Origin: Perkinsus marinus ATCC 50983
Lineage: Eukaryota > Perkinsozoa > Perkinsida > Perkinsidae
NCBI RefSeq assembly: GCF_000006405.1
Contig: NW_003206847.1
Coordinates: 871,470 to 925,777 of the forward strand
DNA length: 54,308 bases
Direction: 5' to 3'
The translations under genes and the position numbers were made by a program. Numbering within the stretch: position 1 is the stretch's first letter; each line of letters starts with the position of its first letter. The notes below the pieces were generated by a model. That model saw nothing but the letters and a program-made list of their open reading frames with translations, was not told the origin of the DNA and searched no databases. This document shows, piece by piece, positions 1 through 11,838 of the stretch.

Positions 1-17
1 AGTGTTGTTGGTTTTAG

Positions 18-435
18 GTCCCTGAGTACTTGCTTGAGTGAAGTTGCACGATCGTTGCGCGACTTGAAGGGGACTATAGCGTCTACAGATGAGCCGGGTG
101 AGTCGTCCTATACTGTTGCGTTGGAGAAAATATTGGGTTCAGAGCTGCATCGAATGACACGCCACTTTGTCGATATCGTCGTTCCCGTGGTGGCTGACAT
201 GTATTCAAAGATTTACGGTGATGTTGCACAGAGTTATTTACCGCTTATCAGTACTGAAGTAAGCAGACCAGAATTTTCAGTGGTATTCATTTCGCAATGT
301 TTATAGGTGTTGTCGGGAATTGAGAAAGCTCGCATCGAACCTCCTGAAGGAGTCAATGATTGTGGTAAGGAGCCGAAGAACGATGCGGTGGACGATCCGC
401 CACCACAGAGTGGTGTTGTCACTGATACTCCGTGA
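18..435 (+). CDS. 3' end of an unrecognised gene (two exons)
   Basis: The window opens at the end of an intron (TTTTAG at 12-17). A first visible exon (18-258) is joined through a 48-nt GT-AG intron (259-306) to a final exon (307-435, stop TGA). The frame is kept across the join. The visible product is about 123 residues. It has a helical-looking stretch around LEKILGSELHRMTRHF followed by hydrophobic IVVPVVADMY, and an acidic, proline-rich C-terminal tail. I do not recognise the family. The start and most of the protein lie outside the window. Confidence 0.6.
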
Positions 436-851
436 TGGTATATAGCAGTCTATGGCGAAGGTCTTCCCTTGCAGATGTATGGCAGGGAAGACCGTCTCGG
501 ATTGCAGTATTTGAGCGTGATTTTAACGATGTGTGGTATGACATTTTTGTGATATTTGTTTCCATCCGCTGCTAGTTATGGCCTGGTTTTGACGGAACCA
601 TTCTTCGGAAGGGCTTGAGTGGTTATTATCCAGATTTTCACTATCCTATTGTCGCGATTTACTAACGCGATGCCAGAGTTAGAGCGAGATAGGTCGCAAG
701 GGATAGTAGAAAGAGCGTAAGAAACCTTAAGATCTCATTCCCGTGCAGTGTGTCACGTGACGTGACTTGCTGCGGTCACGTACAGTCGCGTGCGCCCTGT
801 GGGTTCTCGTGACGCGCGGAACTGTGATCAGCACACTATAATCCTGTGAAA
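436..851. promoter_or_regulatory. Intergenic region with CACGTG/TGACGT-like palindromes upstream of the reductase gene
   Basis: There is no convincing gene in this 416-bp gap. At 752-766 overlapping palindromes read GTCACGTGACGTGAC, and further CACG/CGTG words follow to about 815. They lie 40-100 bp before the start codon of the next gene, so a promoter role is plausible. This is position and motif only; no factor is identified. Confidence 0.25.
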
Positions 852-2170
852 ATGTCTCACGATAGTGAACTTCAACACACGGTACTTGTTGGGGTCATCA
901 CTGTTGCGGTGAGAATTCCTTCGCCCGTCTCAAGTGAGTATCGATGTGCATTCAGGTTATTGGTGCTTCTGCGCTGATAGCCCGGCAGTGGTGGGTGAAC
1001 TCTCACATCGCTCTGAAGAAGAACCGATCGTTCAAAGCGAAACTGATTGACAAGAGTGAGCTTTCGAGATGTTAGATTACTAAACGTGTTAATTTGCAAT
1101 GTTTCAGCTAACGTTAGTCATGATGTTCGCCGATTTACCTTCGCCTTGCCACACGAGAACGACATTCTTGGTCTCCCTATTGGTCATCATGTGAAGCTTA
1201 CTGCGAGCATGCCCAACCCAAGGACTGGTAGGGATGTTTCCTTCTCTGTACGGCATGTTGTTCTTCCTGTGTAGGCCTGGGTCCTGTTGAGTCGGTCTCG
1301 CGGCCTTATACTCCCACGACTCTGGATGATCGTCATGGATCTTTCCAATTAGTAAGTGGATTAACCTATGATTTGTGTTGGGATGAGCTGGTTTTTCTGA
1401 GGTCATCAAAGTTTATGCAAGTGGTGAGGATGAGCGTCATCCCGACGGTGGTTGGATGTCGCAATATCTTGATAAGTTGGTCCCAGGAAAGGATTCTATC
1501 GATATCTCTGGTAGGTTCGATACGCAGTGCGCTGGTTGATGAGCACAGTTGTTGGTCAGGTCCTATTGGTCGCCTCACATACAAGGGCAATGGGGTATTC
1601 ACTATAGTTCGCAGTGAATGTAAGAGCTGTAACGGTATCAAGAACATTGGCATGATTGCTGGGGGTAGGTCGTGGTGTGGTATTGGTTTTTGCAATGGGT
1701 CTGTTGGTTCTCGCTCTTAGGGACCGGCATCACGCCTCACTACCAGATCATTCAGCATATCCTCAAAACGAAGGATACTATGAACATGTCTTTGTTATGT
1801 GCTAATAGAACACCCGATGATGTTCTACTTGGCCCTGAGCTCTCTATCCTTGCCCGCCAACATCGTAATCAGCTCAAGGTAACGTCTTGTATTTTCTCAA
1901 TACTCTTGATCATAATCTCATAGGTCTACCACACTGTGGAGAATGCTTCGAATAATCCCAGCTGGAATGGGTATGTCGGTCGCGTTACCAAGGACATGCT
2001 GAAGGACACCATGCCCAAGCCTGGTAAGTGGATTGCCTTAGGGCCGTGCGCGTTGGCATGCTCCTCCGTCAGGTCCGGATACACTGATCTTGTTATGTGG
2101 CCCTAAGCCTATGAACGAAGCGGCTAGAGACCTGCTCAAGGAGCTCGGCTATGATAAGATCTACTATTAA
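852..2170 (+). CDS. NADH-cytochrome b5 reductase (9 exons)
   Basis: Membrane flavoprotein that passes electrons from NADH through FAD to cytochrome b5, serving lipid desaturation and related steps, normally on the ER or outer mitochondrial membrane. Nine exons (852-908, 956-1055, 1108-1227, 1275-1351, 1402-1510, 1560-1664, 1721-1878, 1924-2023, 2073-2170) join in frame to give 307 residues, the usual size. Residues 10-30 form one hydrophobic anchor. The FAD-binding motif RPYTPTT is present (residue 99 onward), then the NAD-binding segment MIAGGTGITP and the C-terminal CGPKPMN motif ending GYDKIYY. All eight introns are 46-56 nt and GT-AG. A 15-C tract begins 27 bp after the stop. Confidence 0.93.
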
Positions 2171-2197
2171 ATTTTTCCGCAGAAAGTTGCCAGAGTA

Positions 2198-2212
2198 CCC
2201 CCCCCCCCCCCC
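2198..2212 (+). repeat. Poly-C tract (15 C)
   Basis: An uninterrupted run of 15 C directly downstream of the reductase stop codon, in its likely 3' UTR. A second tract of 13 C lies inside an intron at 48290-48302. Confidence 0.9.
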
Positions 2213-2822
2213 GATTTCTTTGACGCGGAAACTCGACTTGGGGGCGTAGAGTTTTTCATATCCACTCCGAGCGACCAATACTCGAGAGTTACCAATATGT
2301 CAATGATTTGTTATGGTTTCGCTTCCGACACTGATCGCGAGAAATGCCTTTATCACATACAATCGACGACTTGAGTTGGTCATTTTCTTGGGACTCCGGT
2401 GATGCTTACTGACTTTTTCGATTTTCTGGAGCAGTCTCGGGGCAGATGACTCATGTTTGTATGCTGGTTCGGCTCGTTGATGTAATCAACACACTTGACT
2501 GTTTGAAAAGGCACTCAGTAATACTCATGTCCAACTTAGCGGGGTCGGAACCTCATTCTATTAATATAACATGGAGAACGACTTAGTTGAGAGGAGACAG
2601 TGGGGACACAGGAAGGATCTATCTACGCTGTGTATCCGCTTCGTAGGGATCGTAGCTAGTTACCATCATAGTCGTTATGTGCAACAATCATTGAGGATTA
2701 CATTTGATTCCAGAGTTTTGCGGGTTGTTGCCGAGAGTTCAAAAGACCATGAGCTCGTTTCCTGTCTGGTTGTGAAGTTGTTCCTATTGCAGTTTTTTTT
2801 GCATTCTTCAAATTCCGTAGTA

Positions 2823-4625
2823 ATGACCGGTCTGGCACTGTCATTGTTGGCAAGCACCGTCATTGGTTCCCTCGCAAGTGTGAACATGAATGAAGTCATC
2901 TCCACTGGTGGCGGCTTCGGAAGTCTCGACAGCGACAAATCCGTACAGGAAGCTGTTGTTACTCTCGAGGACGGTGTATTCGATGTGAAGGAGATGCCTC
3001 GTGACACTCCATTCGCTGTTGCCTCCGGTCTCTATACGGACACTCTCTATGAGCTCGGTTGGGATCAGCTCCAATTGGACGCTGGTTCTGATTACTATTG
3101 CGAGAAGGATAGGATGTACGCCATGGGTATGTTGGAGTCTTATTTCACCCACGACCGTATCTACGATTTCTGGCAGAACTTCAACCATAATGATCTCGAG
3201 GGCAGCCCAGCTGGTGTGAAGCAGTGGTTCAAAGACCAGTGGGAATTTGTGAAGATTATGACTCAGACCAGCAACGATACTTTCTGGCAAAACATGGCTC
3301 TGATCGAGGCCCAAACTGAAGGGTATATTGATGGTTATCAGAAGTTCCACTCTGAAGGTAAAGAGATCGATCCTCTCGATATGTACATCCTCCAGTCATG
3401 GGGTGATCTTGGTGATGTACAGGAAGGCTTCCGTGCTGCTGCTAAGCAACCCGCTGAGGACCTCGCCACAGCTCCCGACGCCGATGCTGATTTCGAGGCT
3501 GGTCCTGGTACTCTGAGCCATGGTAGTTGCACTGCCATGATCCGTCTTATGGATAATGGCGAGATTGGCTTTGCTCATAACACTTGGCGTAGTTATGAAG
3601 GTTTCATTCGTGTGTTCAAGAGGAATACCTATCCTAATGGTGTGACGGTGACTATGAGTAGTACCCCTGGTCTTCTTCATAGTAAGGATGATTTCTACGT
3701 ACAAGAGAACGGCAATCTGATCATCGCTGAGACTACCAACAGTATGTACAATCAGACGATCGCCGCTACTCTGGCTACCAACCCTGATGCTCGTCATGTC
3801 TGCCTTTCTTGGCAGCATGTTATGTCGTCTACGATCGCTTCAACCACTGCTCCTGAGTTCGTGGACAGCATGGAGCCCTACAATTCCGGTACCTACAACA
3901 ACCAGTGGATGGTTGTTGATGTCGACCGTTTCCATGAGGGTGCCACTGACGAAGTTGCTATGATTATCGAAATGTCAATCGATTATGTTCATAAGGGTGA
4001 TGTGTCCAGTGTGCTTCTCGATAGGGGTTACTGGAAGTCGTACAATATCCCTTATTTCCCCGATGTATATGAGCAGATGGCATATAACGATTCTGATAAG
4101 CAGAGCAGTTATCATCAGTGCGCTCGTAGTGAGATCAGTGATCGTGATGCTCCTCATCTGGCTAACTTGGGAGATGTTATGTACTTCTCGAGGTATAATG
4201 AGTACCTTACTGATCCTATTTCTGAGGGATGCGCTCGTCTCTCAATCGCCTCTCGTTATGATCTGAGCACCCAGGCGAAGTGTGGTGCCGGTGCTGGTCC
4301 CCAGGCTTTCGGTGCTATCGATGCTAAGGTTGTCGCTTCTAACGATCTCACGACCGTTCATGCTGTGTCTGGTCCTACCAGCGATCCTGAGAATGGCATC
4401 CCAATTTTCCAGTGGTCGACTTCTCCTGTTGATGATATGATCGAGCATGTTGGTATGCCTGATAGTTATGACTTCCCTTGGGTGAGGTTCAATGGTGAGA
4501 GTTGGTCTCTAGAGGCCCTCGACGATGCTGCTTGTGACCATCCCGATCATATTCGTATGAACCCTCCAGCTACAACTACTACAACAACAGCTACTCCAAC
4601 CAGCACTCTTCGTGGTGGTAACTAA
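2823..4625 (+). CDS. Phospholipase B-like / LAMA-family secreted hydrolase
   Basis: Member of the phospholipase B-like (laminin-A-related) family, N-terminal-nucleophile amidase/lipase-type hydrolases of lysosomes or the secretory path. A single uninterrupted reading frame of 600 codons, unlike its intron-rich neighbours. I chose the ATG at 2823 because it begins a clear signal peptide (MTGLALSLLASTVIGSLA). The frame is open for 84 codons upstream, but that stretch looks non-coding. The candidate nucleophile Cys is in SHGSCTAMI (codon at 3528, residue 236), where the family self-cleaves. Downstream come the conserved block GFAHNTWRSYEG and the C-terminal region with DFPWVRFNGESW. The end is a Thr-rich tail. 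Substrate is not known from sequence. Confidence 0.93.
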   Translation: MTGLALSLLASTVIGSLASVNMNEVISTGGGFGSLDSDKSVQEAVVTLEDGVFDVKEMPRDTPFAVASGLYTDTLYELGWDQLQLDAGSDYYCEKDRMYAMGMLESYFTHDRIYDFWQNFNHNDLEGSPAGVKQWFKDQWEFVKIMTQTSNDTFWQNMALIEAQTEGYIDGYQKFHSEGKEIDPLDMYILQSWGDLGDVQEGFRAAAKQPAEDLATAPDADADFEAGPGTLSHGSCTAMIRLMDNGEIGFAHNTWRSYEGFIRVFKRNTYPNGVTVTMSSTPGLLHSKDDFYVQENGNLIIAETTNSMYNQTIAATLATNPDARHVCLSWQHVMSSTIASTTAPEFVDSMEPYNSGTYNNQWMVVDVDRFHEGATDEVAMIIEMSIDYVHKGDVSSVLLDRGYWKSYNIPYFPDVYEQMAYNDSDKQSSYHQCARSEISDRDAPHLANLGDVMYFSRYNEYLTDPISEGCARLSIASRYDLSTQAKCGAGAGPQAFGAIDAKVVASNDLTTVHAVSGPTSDPENGIPIFQWSTSPVDDMIEHVGMPDSYDFPWVRFNGESWSLEALDDAACDHPDHIRMNPPATTTTTTATPTSTLRGGN

Positions 4626-5254
4626 CTGGTTACTCTATCATCATATAGTGCTTAGCTCTATTGAGCTTCTGTTCTGTCACGAACTAGTTGTGTCGTATAC
4701 GACGCATAAAGTCTGTCTTTAACTCTGTTGAGTGCTCCTTTCGTCGGGCTTTTAGCTTTGTAGTTCGTTGACCGAATGCGTCGGGTCTTGCGTTGAGCAA
4801 CACAGTGTGTCATACAAAATTAACATCCATTACGCCTATCCACTTGGATACCGATACTCAGTTCTCAGCAGTTGAGCGACTTCAAGGGCAAGCAACGGGT
4901 TCTTTCTGCCAGATTCAACATTCTACTGAGGGTACGTGTTCGGGTGTGCATCGTGATTATGCCCAGCGTCATCCATTGTCAAAATTGTGAGAAAACACTC
5001 GATGAACAGAATGAAACTAGAGGTGGGTCTTCTTCACGGGGAAGACATGTTCCTAGCTGAATGAGGCTAGTTCAATTGGCTTTCTCTACTCACCGCACTT
5101 GAGGTGCGACACCTCAATTTGTAGTCAACCCATAACTCTAATGCCCAATACTTCACAGTGTTACTTCCAATTCAAGATATAAAATGTAGACGACTGAAAC
5201 AGGTGTTTGGGATCGTAACGGAACACAGCAATGTAAATAACAAACAAGCGACAC
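4626..5254. other. Intergenic region between convergent genes
   Basis: 629 bp between the stop of the phospholipase B-like gene and the stop of the minus-strand peptidase gene. Only short frames without recognisable content are seen. It presumably holds the two 3' UTRs. Confidence 0.5.
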
Positions 5255-8200
5255 TCAAGCCTTGAGACCCTTCATCTCCAAGAAGGCATCCTGGTTGGGT
5301 TCACGGCCGAGGAACTCCTTGAGCATCTCCGAGGCATCAACAGCGCCACCACGGGAGAGGATAGTCCTGATAGAAGTAGAACTGAAAGCTGCAACTTCGT
5401 GACACAAACTTACTTTCTATATTCCATACCGGTTTCAGGATTGAGGAGATTATTAGGCTTCTTGAACTTGCTCAAGAAGAGATCATCAGCGAAAACCTCT
5501 GCCCAGAGATAAGAGTAGTATCTGAGTTAACAACTGAATGAACTTCGGAGAGAGGAAGGGCTACTTTCCATCATAACCGCACATATGGCCGAAAGTAGCA
5601 GGGAAATGACTGCCTTCCTGTTGCTTGACGCCCATAGTCTGCAGAGATACGTCGTTGAAGGTTGTGGTGATGTCACTCGGCGGATTCACTAAGAAAAGAG
5701 ATACGGACAGAGACCGCAATGAGCCGGGCCCACCTCCGTGAATGGTCTGGTCGAAGTTATCAAAAACCAATTGTCTCTGCGTGTTGATACCCTCATTAGC
5801 ATCCCGAGACTTTATCAGCTTTTCGATGAGGTCATCAGGGAGAGGCTCGTTCGTTTTATAGTGGCACGACAGGCGTTTTAGAATCTGAATTGACGTAAAA
5901 CTCGTCGTCGGACTCTTTCAGGGCGCGCGCTTTTTACATCCTTTTCCCAACACCAGTTCTCCAACATCTGCGAGGGGCATTCCACGAAGTCTTGCTCCAC
6001 ACTAGTGCCTGCAGTGAGCAAATCTCTTACGGTTGAGGTGAGTAAGAAGGTTACCAGCGAACTCAGCGAATTTGACGTTCTCAGCACAGATGTGGTGCAT
6101 GCAGTGACCGAACTCGTGAAAGAAAGTGACCACCTTGAAGAACAGGAAAGATGCTTATCCCTGTAGTTGGGGTCGACTCTACCTCATTATGAGTAAGCAG
6201 GGACGGCTTGGTCGGAGTTGACTTGGTGAAATTACACACCAGGGAGCACACACCGTAGCTCCTCTTCCCGTTGTGCATGACGTTGGGCTGCAGAGGAAAC
6301 AAGGCAGCATGTGAGAACCTGTCGAGCACAGTAGAGCCACCACGGCCTGAATATAGAGGACTCACTTGCCGTCTCTCGGGAACATATCCATATAACAGTA
6401 GCCAATAAAGTGACCATCAGCAGCGTCATTGACAGCCAGGCAAACTACGTCCTCGTGCCACACTGGCTGGTCCGTGACCTGACCGGGCACCTCACCGTAC
6501 CGTCTTGGAATAGATTATCGTATTGCGTTTCTCTGTTGAATGTATGCTGTAGGAACGTACTCTATTAAATTTGAGGCCCAGAATACTCTCGTAGAGTTCC
6601 AACAAAGTCTTCAAAACATGTTCGAAGGGGAAATACTGTTGTATGAGGAGCTGATCTGAAATCAACGAGCAGAATGAAGGAGAGCACTTTCCAGTGTTGG
6701 GATGTATATTTGATTCCCCTAGGCGAGCTCAGGATCATCCATCACTGGAAATTTTCACACGACACCGTGTACAATAATTTCCCTGGAATTTTACTCTACC
6801 ACAACTCACCCACAGAGTAGTTCTTTTCCTCGACAAGGTTCCGATAGTAGCTCAAGTCGTAACAATCAAGAGGTTCGTCCATGCTAGCACCCTGGAGGCC
6901 AGGACTGTCGATGAATGACGATTGGATGAGGGCTCACAGTGTCCTCCTTTCGGAGCTCCTTCAGCAGCTTCTGATCGCTCGTACCACGAGTTCTGATAGA
7001 AGGCGGAGCGATGCCGGGAAATTTGATCAACACTTGACCGTACTTGACCTTATCCTCAATACCATGTAGGAAATCCCTCACAGTGGGAGCGTTCTTGGCC
7101 ATCTTCAACTCAGTGGCGAAGTCAGCATGTGAAGGGTAACCCAAAATCGCGGCCTACCAAACGGCATATGGGAACGCCTTTCCGCGTCTTCTCCGCTTAC
7201 TCTCTCTTTTCTGAGTTTCACGAGCTCTTTGAGGATCTCGGTGTTATCATCAGCGCAGCGATTGTTGAACGCGCTGAGTGATAAAAAATGACCACAACTT
7301 CGCCGATTTCGAATATTTACAAGTCCATCTTCCTGCGGGTCTCGCGGACTTTGCACTTCTTGGCGATCGGAACATAGTGGGGGTATTTCAGAGTAACCTG
7401 ATGGGAGTCGTCGAAAAATGGAGGTACCGGGGATCGAACCGGGGTACTTTGTATTTCCCTGACTCGGTTTTATCCAGCGTCTCGAGGAAGTCGTCGGGCA
7501 TGCCATCCAACTCCTCCTTAGTAAATTCGAGTACCTATAGAGCACAGCTCTCAGCCTTCTCGCGTTGGAAAGATGATCAATAGGGAGGAGGACGGACCCA
7601 ACTTCACCAGCGAACGCGGTGTATCGCACTACACTTTATTCTCACGGTATAAAGTCGATGCATTACCATCACTGCTACTATCCCCGAAAAGAGTACTCCT
7701 AGAAACTCCGAAGGGCATTGGTGCGGATTCTTACAGTATTTTCCTCGCCTAGGTTTTTATTGAACTTGATAGAAAGCTCGGACATCCTTTTCTTCATCTT
7801 CTCTATCTCCTCTCTGGCGGCCTCGTCAAGATGGAGACCATTACGTCTGCCTTCCTTAATGGAGCGATCGAGCAACCTTGTAAATGCACAAGTCGGAAGA
7901 TTTCCGTACGACCGGCTGCCAACTCACCTCGCGCCTTCCGCATTCATCTCAGGGCGTTGCTCTTGCAGAGCCACTAGGACATCGAAAACATCCTTGCGCA
8001 TGGACATCTCAACGAGATGCTCTGACAGTTTCTGCGGACCAATAATTAACATGTGGGGATGACCGTGGGAAGACTGACCTGATCGGCTTCAGAACTGGCC
8101 TCTCTGATGTCCTTGTCAGGGGAGACGTTCTGAAGGAACTCCATGGAGCTGTAGCGGGGATAAAAGTCGACCCAAAACTCATTGGGAACACCGAGCACGT

Positions 8201-8407
8201 TCTCAACGGTTATGTCGGACCCTGAAAAATGCAATTTGAAGTGAGAAAGAAGGATGGTATACCCTTCAAAGAGGCCAGACGATTGTGCATGTCCGTAGAC
8301 TCTTTGATGAGCTCAGCGGTCCGAGTCTTGATGTCATCGACCGTGAAATTGAAGTTTAGTCTATTCAGGGTGGTACTAAGGTGGGAACGACAGTAATGAC
8401 GATTCAT
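5255..8407 (-). CDS. Thimet oligopeptidase-type M3A metallopeptidase (many exons)
   Basis: Zinc endopeptidase that degrades short peptides, related to thimet oligopeptidase and neurolysin. Roughly 14 short exons run from ATG at 8407 to TGA at 5255. The N-terminal exon contains IKTRTAELI, followed by [14 protein letters not shown], both characteristic of this family. The exon [14 protein letters not shown] comes next, then [12 protein letters not shown] joined to [15 protein letters not shown]. The zinc motif HEFGH lies at 6104-6118, with the third ligand Glu in DFVECPSQ. The C-terminal part has [22 protein letters not shown] and [18 protein letters not shown]. Every join I checked kept frame. 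One intron (7398-7447) carries a tRNA-like T-arm. A few internal exon borders around 6880-7260 are less certain. An upstream frame that could give a longer start ends in a stop. Confidence 0.92.
7398..7447 (-). other. 50-nt intron containing a tRNA T-arm/B-box-like sequence
   Basis: This intron of the M3 peptidase gene is fixed by the protein on both sides (GKYK before, VTLKYPHYV after). Read 5'-3' it begins GTACC and ends CATCAG. In between it has CCCGG-TTCGATC-CCCGG followed by TACCTCCA, which looks like the T-stem, T-loop (B box) and 3' acceptor strand of a tRNA. Four of five T-stem pairs form. No 5' tRNA half is present, so it is not a tRNA gene. Confidence 0.7.
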
Positions 8408-9546
8408 TCACTATGGGAGGATGATGATTCGGCTGGGTAATCCGTAATGACCTCCTCGCGAGGTAGGTTAGAGCTACCATGAGCACACTAAGGCCTTCTA
8501 GAAGTTGGGTCCGGGAGAGGAGACTGGTGATAAACTCACCTCATGAAGCGCGTGAGAGGTCTGATAAGCGGTGGATTGGAGAGTGGACGGAGGGCCGCTA
8601 TCAACATAAAAAACTACGAAGTACGATGGAAGGCCGAAAAAGTGTTGATATCGTCTATCTTCCAGAGGAAAATTGTTCCGATGGTGACTACTATTAATGT
8701 GATGACCAAGCTGGCGGAGCGATGAAAAAGGGGACAGTTTACTAGTGTGTACGCAGAGACTCTTAAGTTATTCCGCATATGAACTGCCGCACTTTACGAA
8801 GGTCTGAGGTGATCCCTATGAATTGAACTAAAACGAAACGATCTGTTACTTTACACTTCATGAATAAACTGAATCCATTTATGAGACTGAGAATTCGACA
8901 GGTTGAGGAGTTTGGACGAATAAGCGATGAACTCGGAAAGAGTTACTCGATTGTTCCTGCTGGGAGTCTAAAAGCTCACGTTATGCTTTGGATGGTCATC
9001 AGCAATGTTCAGCAAAGTCAATGTGGTAGAACAACACAAAAGGGTGCTGAGAACCTTTCAGGGAGCACCTCTCAGGACCACTTGTTCTTCCATAAGAGCA
9101 CCTAGTGCACTTATGAAAGTGAAATCCACACCGGTAAGAGCCGAAAGACGTATCTACACTGTAGACCAACAGTAGAAAGAAGGTAGGAGGTGAGAATCTA
9201 AGCGAGAGGGTGAACCTTTCACCCTCTTCTTCGACCTTCAAGGTCATAGAAAAACCAATAATTAGAGGGCAACCCGTAACCCGAGCTGTTATCCGAGGCT
9301 GAACTGTTATTGACGAAAACCAAAAGCCCGAACTGGTATAGAAGGCTAAGCTGTTATGCAAGGCTGCGGGGGACGAGCGCGAAGCTTCCTTAGAAAAGAG
9401 ACACTTTCTTTGCAAATATGGATTTTACCGCAGAAAACTTGGCACAGAGCACGAATGAAATCGATTACTATGGCGCGCGCGATTCTACGGTTTCGCGAGC
9501 AGTGCGTTCACGCAGTTCATCCATAAGCTTTCCCCCCCTCTACATC
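8408..9546. other. Intergenic region between divergent genes
   Basis: About 1.1 kb between the start of the minus-strand peptidase and the start of the first SR-protein gene. Short open frames (for example 8479-8697 and 8860-9105) have no recognisable content or supported splice partners. It probably holds both promoters. Confidence 0.45.
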
Positions 9547-10467
9547 ATGACGGAAGAGAGAAAGGTTTATGTGGGGAATCTTGAGGAAGGTATCGTCCTT
9601 GGGCTGGGGTCTGTTGGCTATCATTGTATCGTCATCGTTGTTGTCATTTTTTCGATTTTGTGTGGTTATTGGTAGGCACTCGCGAGGAGGAGCTAGAGAA
9701 GGTCTTTAAACGATATGGTGGCATCGAATCCGTCTGGGTCGCTAGGAACCCACCAGGATTTGCTTTCGTGGTAAGTTGAAAGTCAACTCTCTGTCTGTCC
9801 TTGTTGTTAAAACGTTAAACATATCGTTGTGATTCTGTTGTTTACAGGGCTGAGTGGCTCGAGGGTTAGTAGCCTCTTGTCGTCGTCCTGTCACAACCTA
9901 CTGCTCCTGCTGCTACTATCCTCTGCATTACATCAAATCGTCTAACAATCGTCATACGAGAAATCACAGCCAAGCTTCATCGTCAATTCGTCATCATCAT
10001 CGTCCCTGTTCACTGCTACTCTCTCATCCTCCTCACTGTAGACGTTTGAGGACGCTCGAGATGCCGACGATGCTTGCAGAGGAGAAGATGGCAAAGACTT
10101 TAATGGGCGCAGGTAGGTCTACTCCTGTGCTATTCTTTGAATAAACTTCTCTCAGCTTACGTGTTGAGATCGCCAGACGCAGGTCTGGTAAGGGTAAAGG
10201 CAAGGGTAAGGGCTTTAGCAATTGGTACCGTGGGGGTAAGGGAGATTATGGTGGCGGATATGGCGGTTATGATGGAGGATACGGCGGTCGTGATAGCGGT
10301 GGCTATGGTGGTCGTGATAGCGGTGGCTATGGCGGTCGTGATCGTAGCAGAAGTAGGTGGTTCGAGGAACGTTCATTCAAGTGATGATCTGTGTATGTTT
10401 AGGTGACAGTAGAGATCGCCGTAGACAGAGGACGAGGTCTCGCTCTGGATCCAGAGATAGACGTTGA
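9547..10467 (+). CDS. SR-type splicing factor with RRM, Gly-rich linker and RS tail (copy 1)
   Basis: Small serine/arginine-rich RNA-binding protein of the SRSF3/SRSF7/Rbp1 type, expected to bind exonic enhancers in the nucleus. Five exons (9547-9589, 9676-9770, 10042-10112, 10156-10352, 10403-10467) join in frame to 156 residues. One RRM spans residues 1-75: RNP2 KVYVGNL, then RNP1-like [10 protein letters not shown], closing with LRVEIARR. It is followed by a G/Y/D-rich linker (YGGRDSGG repeats) and a short tail with RSRSDSRDRR. The second intron is 271 nt and pyrimidine-rich, far longer than the others. A paralogue with the same first three intron positions lies directly downstream. The ATG at 9547 is the only one that starts the RRM properly. 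Confidence 0.9.
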
Positions 10468-10585
10468 GTACGATGATGATAGTTGTACCCTAGTAGTGGG
10501 TGCTTTTTATTATCATAATTTTCGTGTTTTGTTGTGAGATTGGACTTCGTCTATTATTGAGCTTAGTAGTGCTTTAAGAATCATC

Positions 10586-11595
10586 ATGGCTTCTGAAGGT
10601 CGCAAGGTCTTCGTCGGCAATCTGGATCCTGGTGAGATAAGATAGGTCGATCAGCTCGCCTTGAAAATGTCGTTATTGTTGGCAGGTGTGAGGCCAGGGG
10701 ATCTCGAACGTATCTTCGAACGTTATGGTCGAATCGAGCAGACTTGGGTAGCCAGAAATCCTCCAGGATTCGCTTTCATTGTAAGTTGGGAATTGCTGAT
10801 GATGATTTCCGTCTGATATCTGTCGAGTGAATAAGTTCCCCCCGATGTTGGTTCGGTGGCTAGGACCGACGCAACTTCCATCACCGTCGAACTGTTCTGC
10901 AATCGTCCGACCGTCAGCGGCGGCGACTTCGGCTCTTCGCGTCATCATCCATTCCGTCTCTTTCTTCCGTCAACTCGTCGTCGGCAATGCCACCATGAAA
11001 ATGTGAATGGCCTCCTCCGTTTGGAAGTTGTGGAGGTGCGGTTGTCACGGCGATCGCTGTGGACACCTCGGTCTTGTGGCCGAATACAGCGCCTTACTGT
11101 GTGGGTATTTGCAGACGTATTGCGATTCGCGAGATGCTAAGGACGCTGTTGACAGTGAAGATGGCCGAGACTTCCAAGGAAAGAGGTGAGTGTTGTTGCC
11201 TTGGCAATTTTGAATGTGTGGCAATATATTACGTAGGATGCGCGTTGAGATCTCCGTCTCCCGCAATGAACGTAATGGCAGAGGCCGCAGCATGTGGGAG
11301 CGAGGCCCATCTAGGAGATCTCGAAGTAAGGTTCCGGTCCATCTGAGATGAGATCATGCTGGTATGTTTAGGCCGTTCTCGTGAACGTCGCTCACGAAGC
11401 CGATCGGACAGTCGCCGTGAGAAGAGGCGATCTCGTTATGATAGATAGTGAGTTGTGGTGTTCTATGATTATCCCGTCATGTATTTGATGCTCCTCAGTC
11501 GTTCCAGATCACGTTCATCTAGCGGGTCGAGGTCGCGCTCGGGATCTGGCAGTCCGTCGAAATCCAAGTCCCGCCCTGCTGAGGACAAGGAGTAA
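10586..11595 (+). CDS. SR-type splicing factor with RRM and RS domain (copy 2)
   Basis: Tandem paralogue of the preceding gene, starting 118 bp after its stop. Six exons (10586-10631, 10686-10780, 11115-11185, 11237-11325, 11372-11447, 11499-11595) join in frame to 157 residues. The RRM has KVFVGNLDPG and NPPGFAFITY and ends MRVEIS. In place of the Gly-rich linker there is a longer arginine/serine tail (SRSRERRSRSRSD, YRSRSRSSSGSRSRSG). The first three introns sit at the same protein positions and phases as in copy 1, and intron 2 is again the long one (334 nt). This points to duplication of one ancestral gene. Likely role: pre-mRNA splicing. Confidence 0.92.
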
Positions 11596-11838
11596 CTTAA
11601 CGATATTGATATCATTACTATGACAGTGTTGTAGTTGTGTTGTCAGTGGCTGGTTGATGGAGTGCCGTCACGCGCCAGGAAATTATTGTTTCTCCTGTTG
11701 AATTTCTCTGGTCCCGTCGAGCGGCTTATTGTTGTTGACGGTAGCTTCCGTGCATAATATACGAATGGCATTCAAGCCAACGATGTCTAGCTGAATCTCT
11801 GTGTAAACGTAGAGGAGTGCTAAGACGCTTCCTAGCAG

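Noticed and set aside
2571-2822. 84-codon upstream extension of the phospholipase B-like protein
   Set aside because: It would bury the obvious signal peptide that starts at the ATG at 2823 and is not conserved-looking.
7398-7447. A true tRNA gene in the M3 peptidase intron
   Set aside because: Only the T arm and 3' acceptor strand are present; there is no D or anticodon arm, and the whole segment is only 50 nt.
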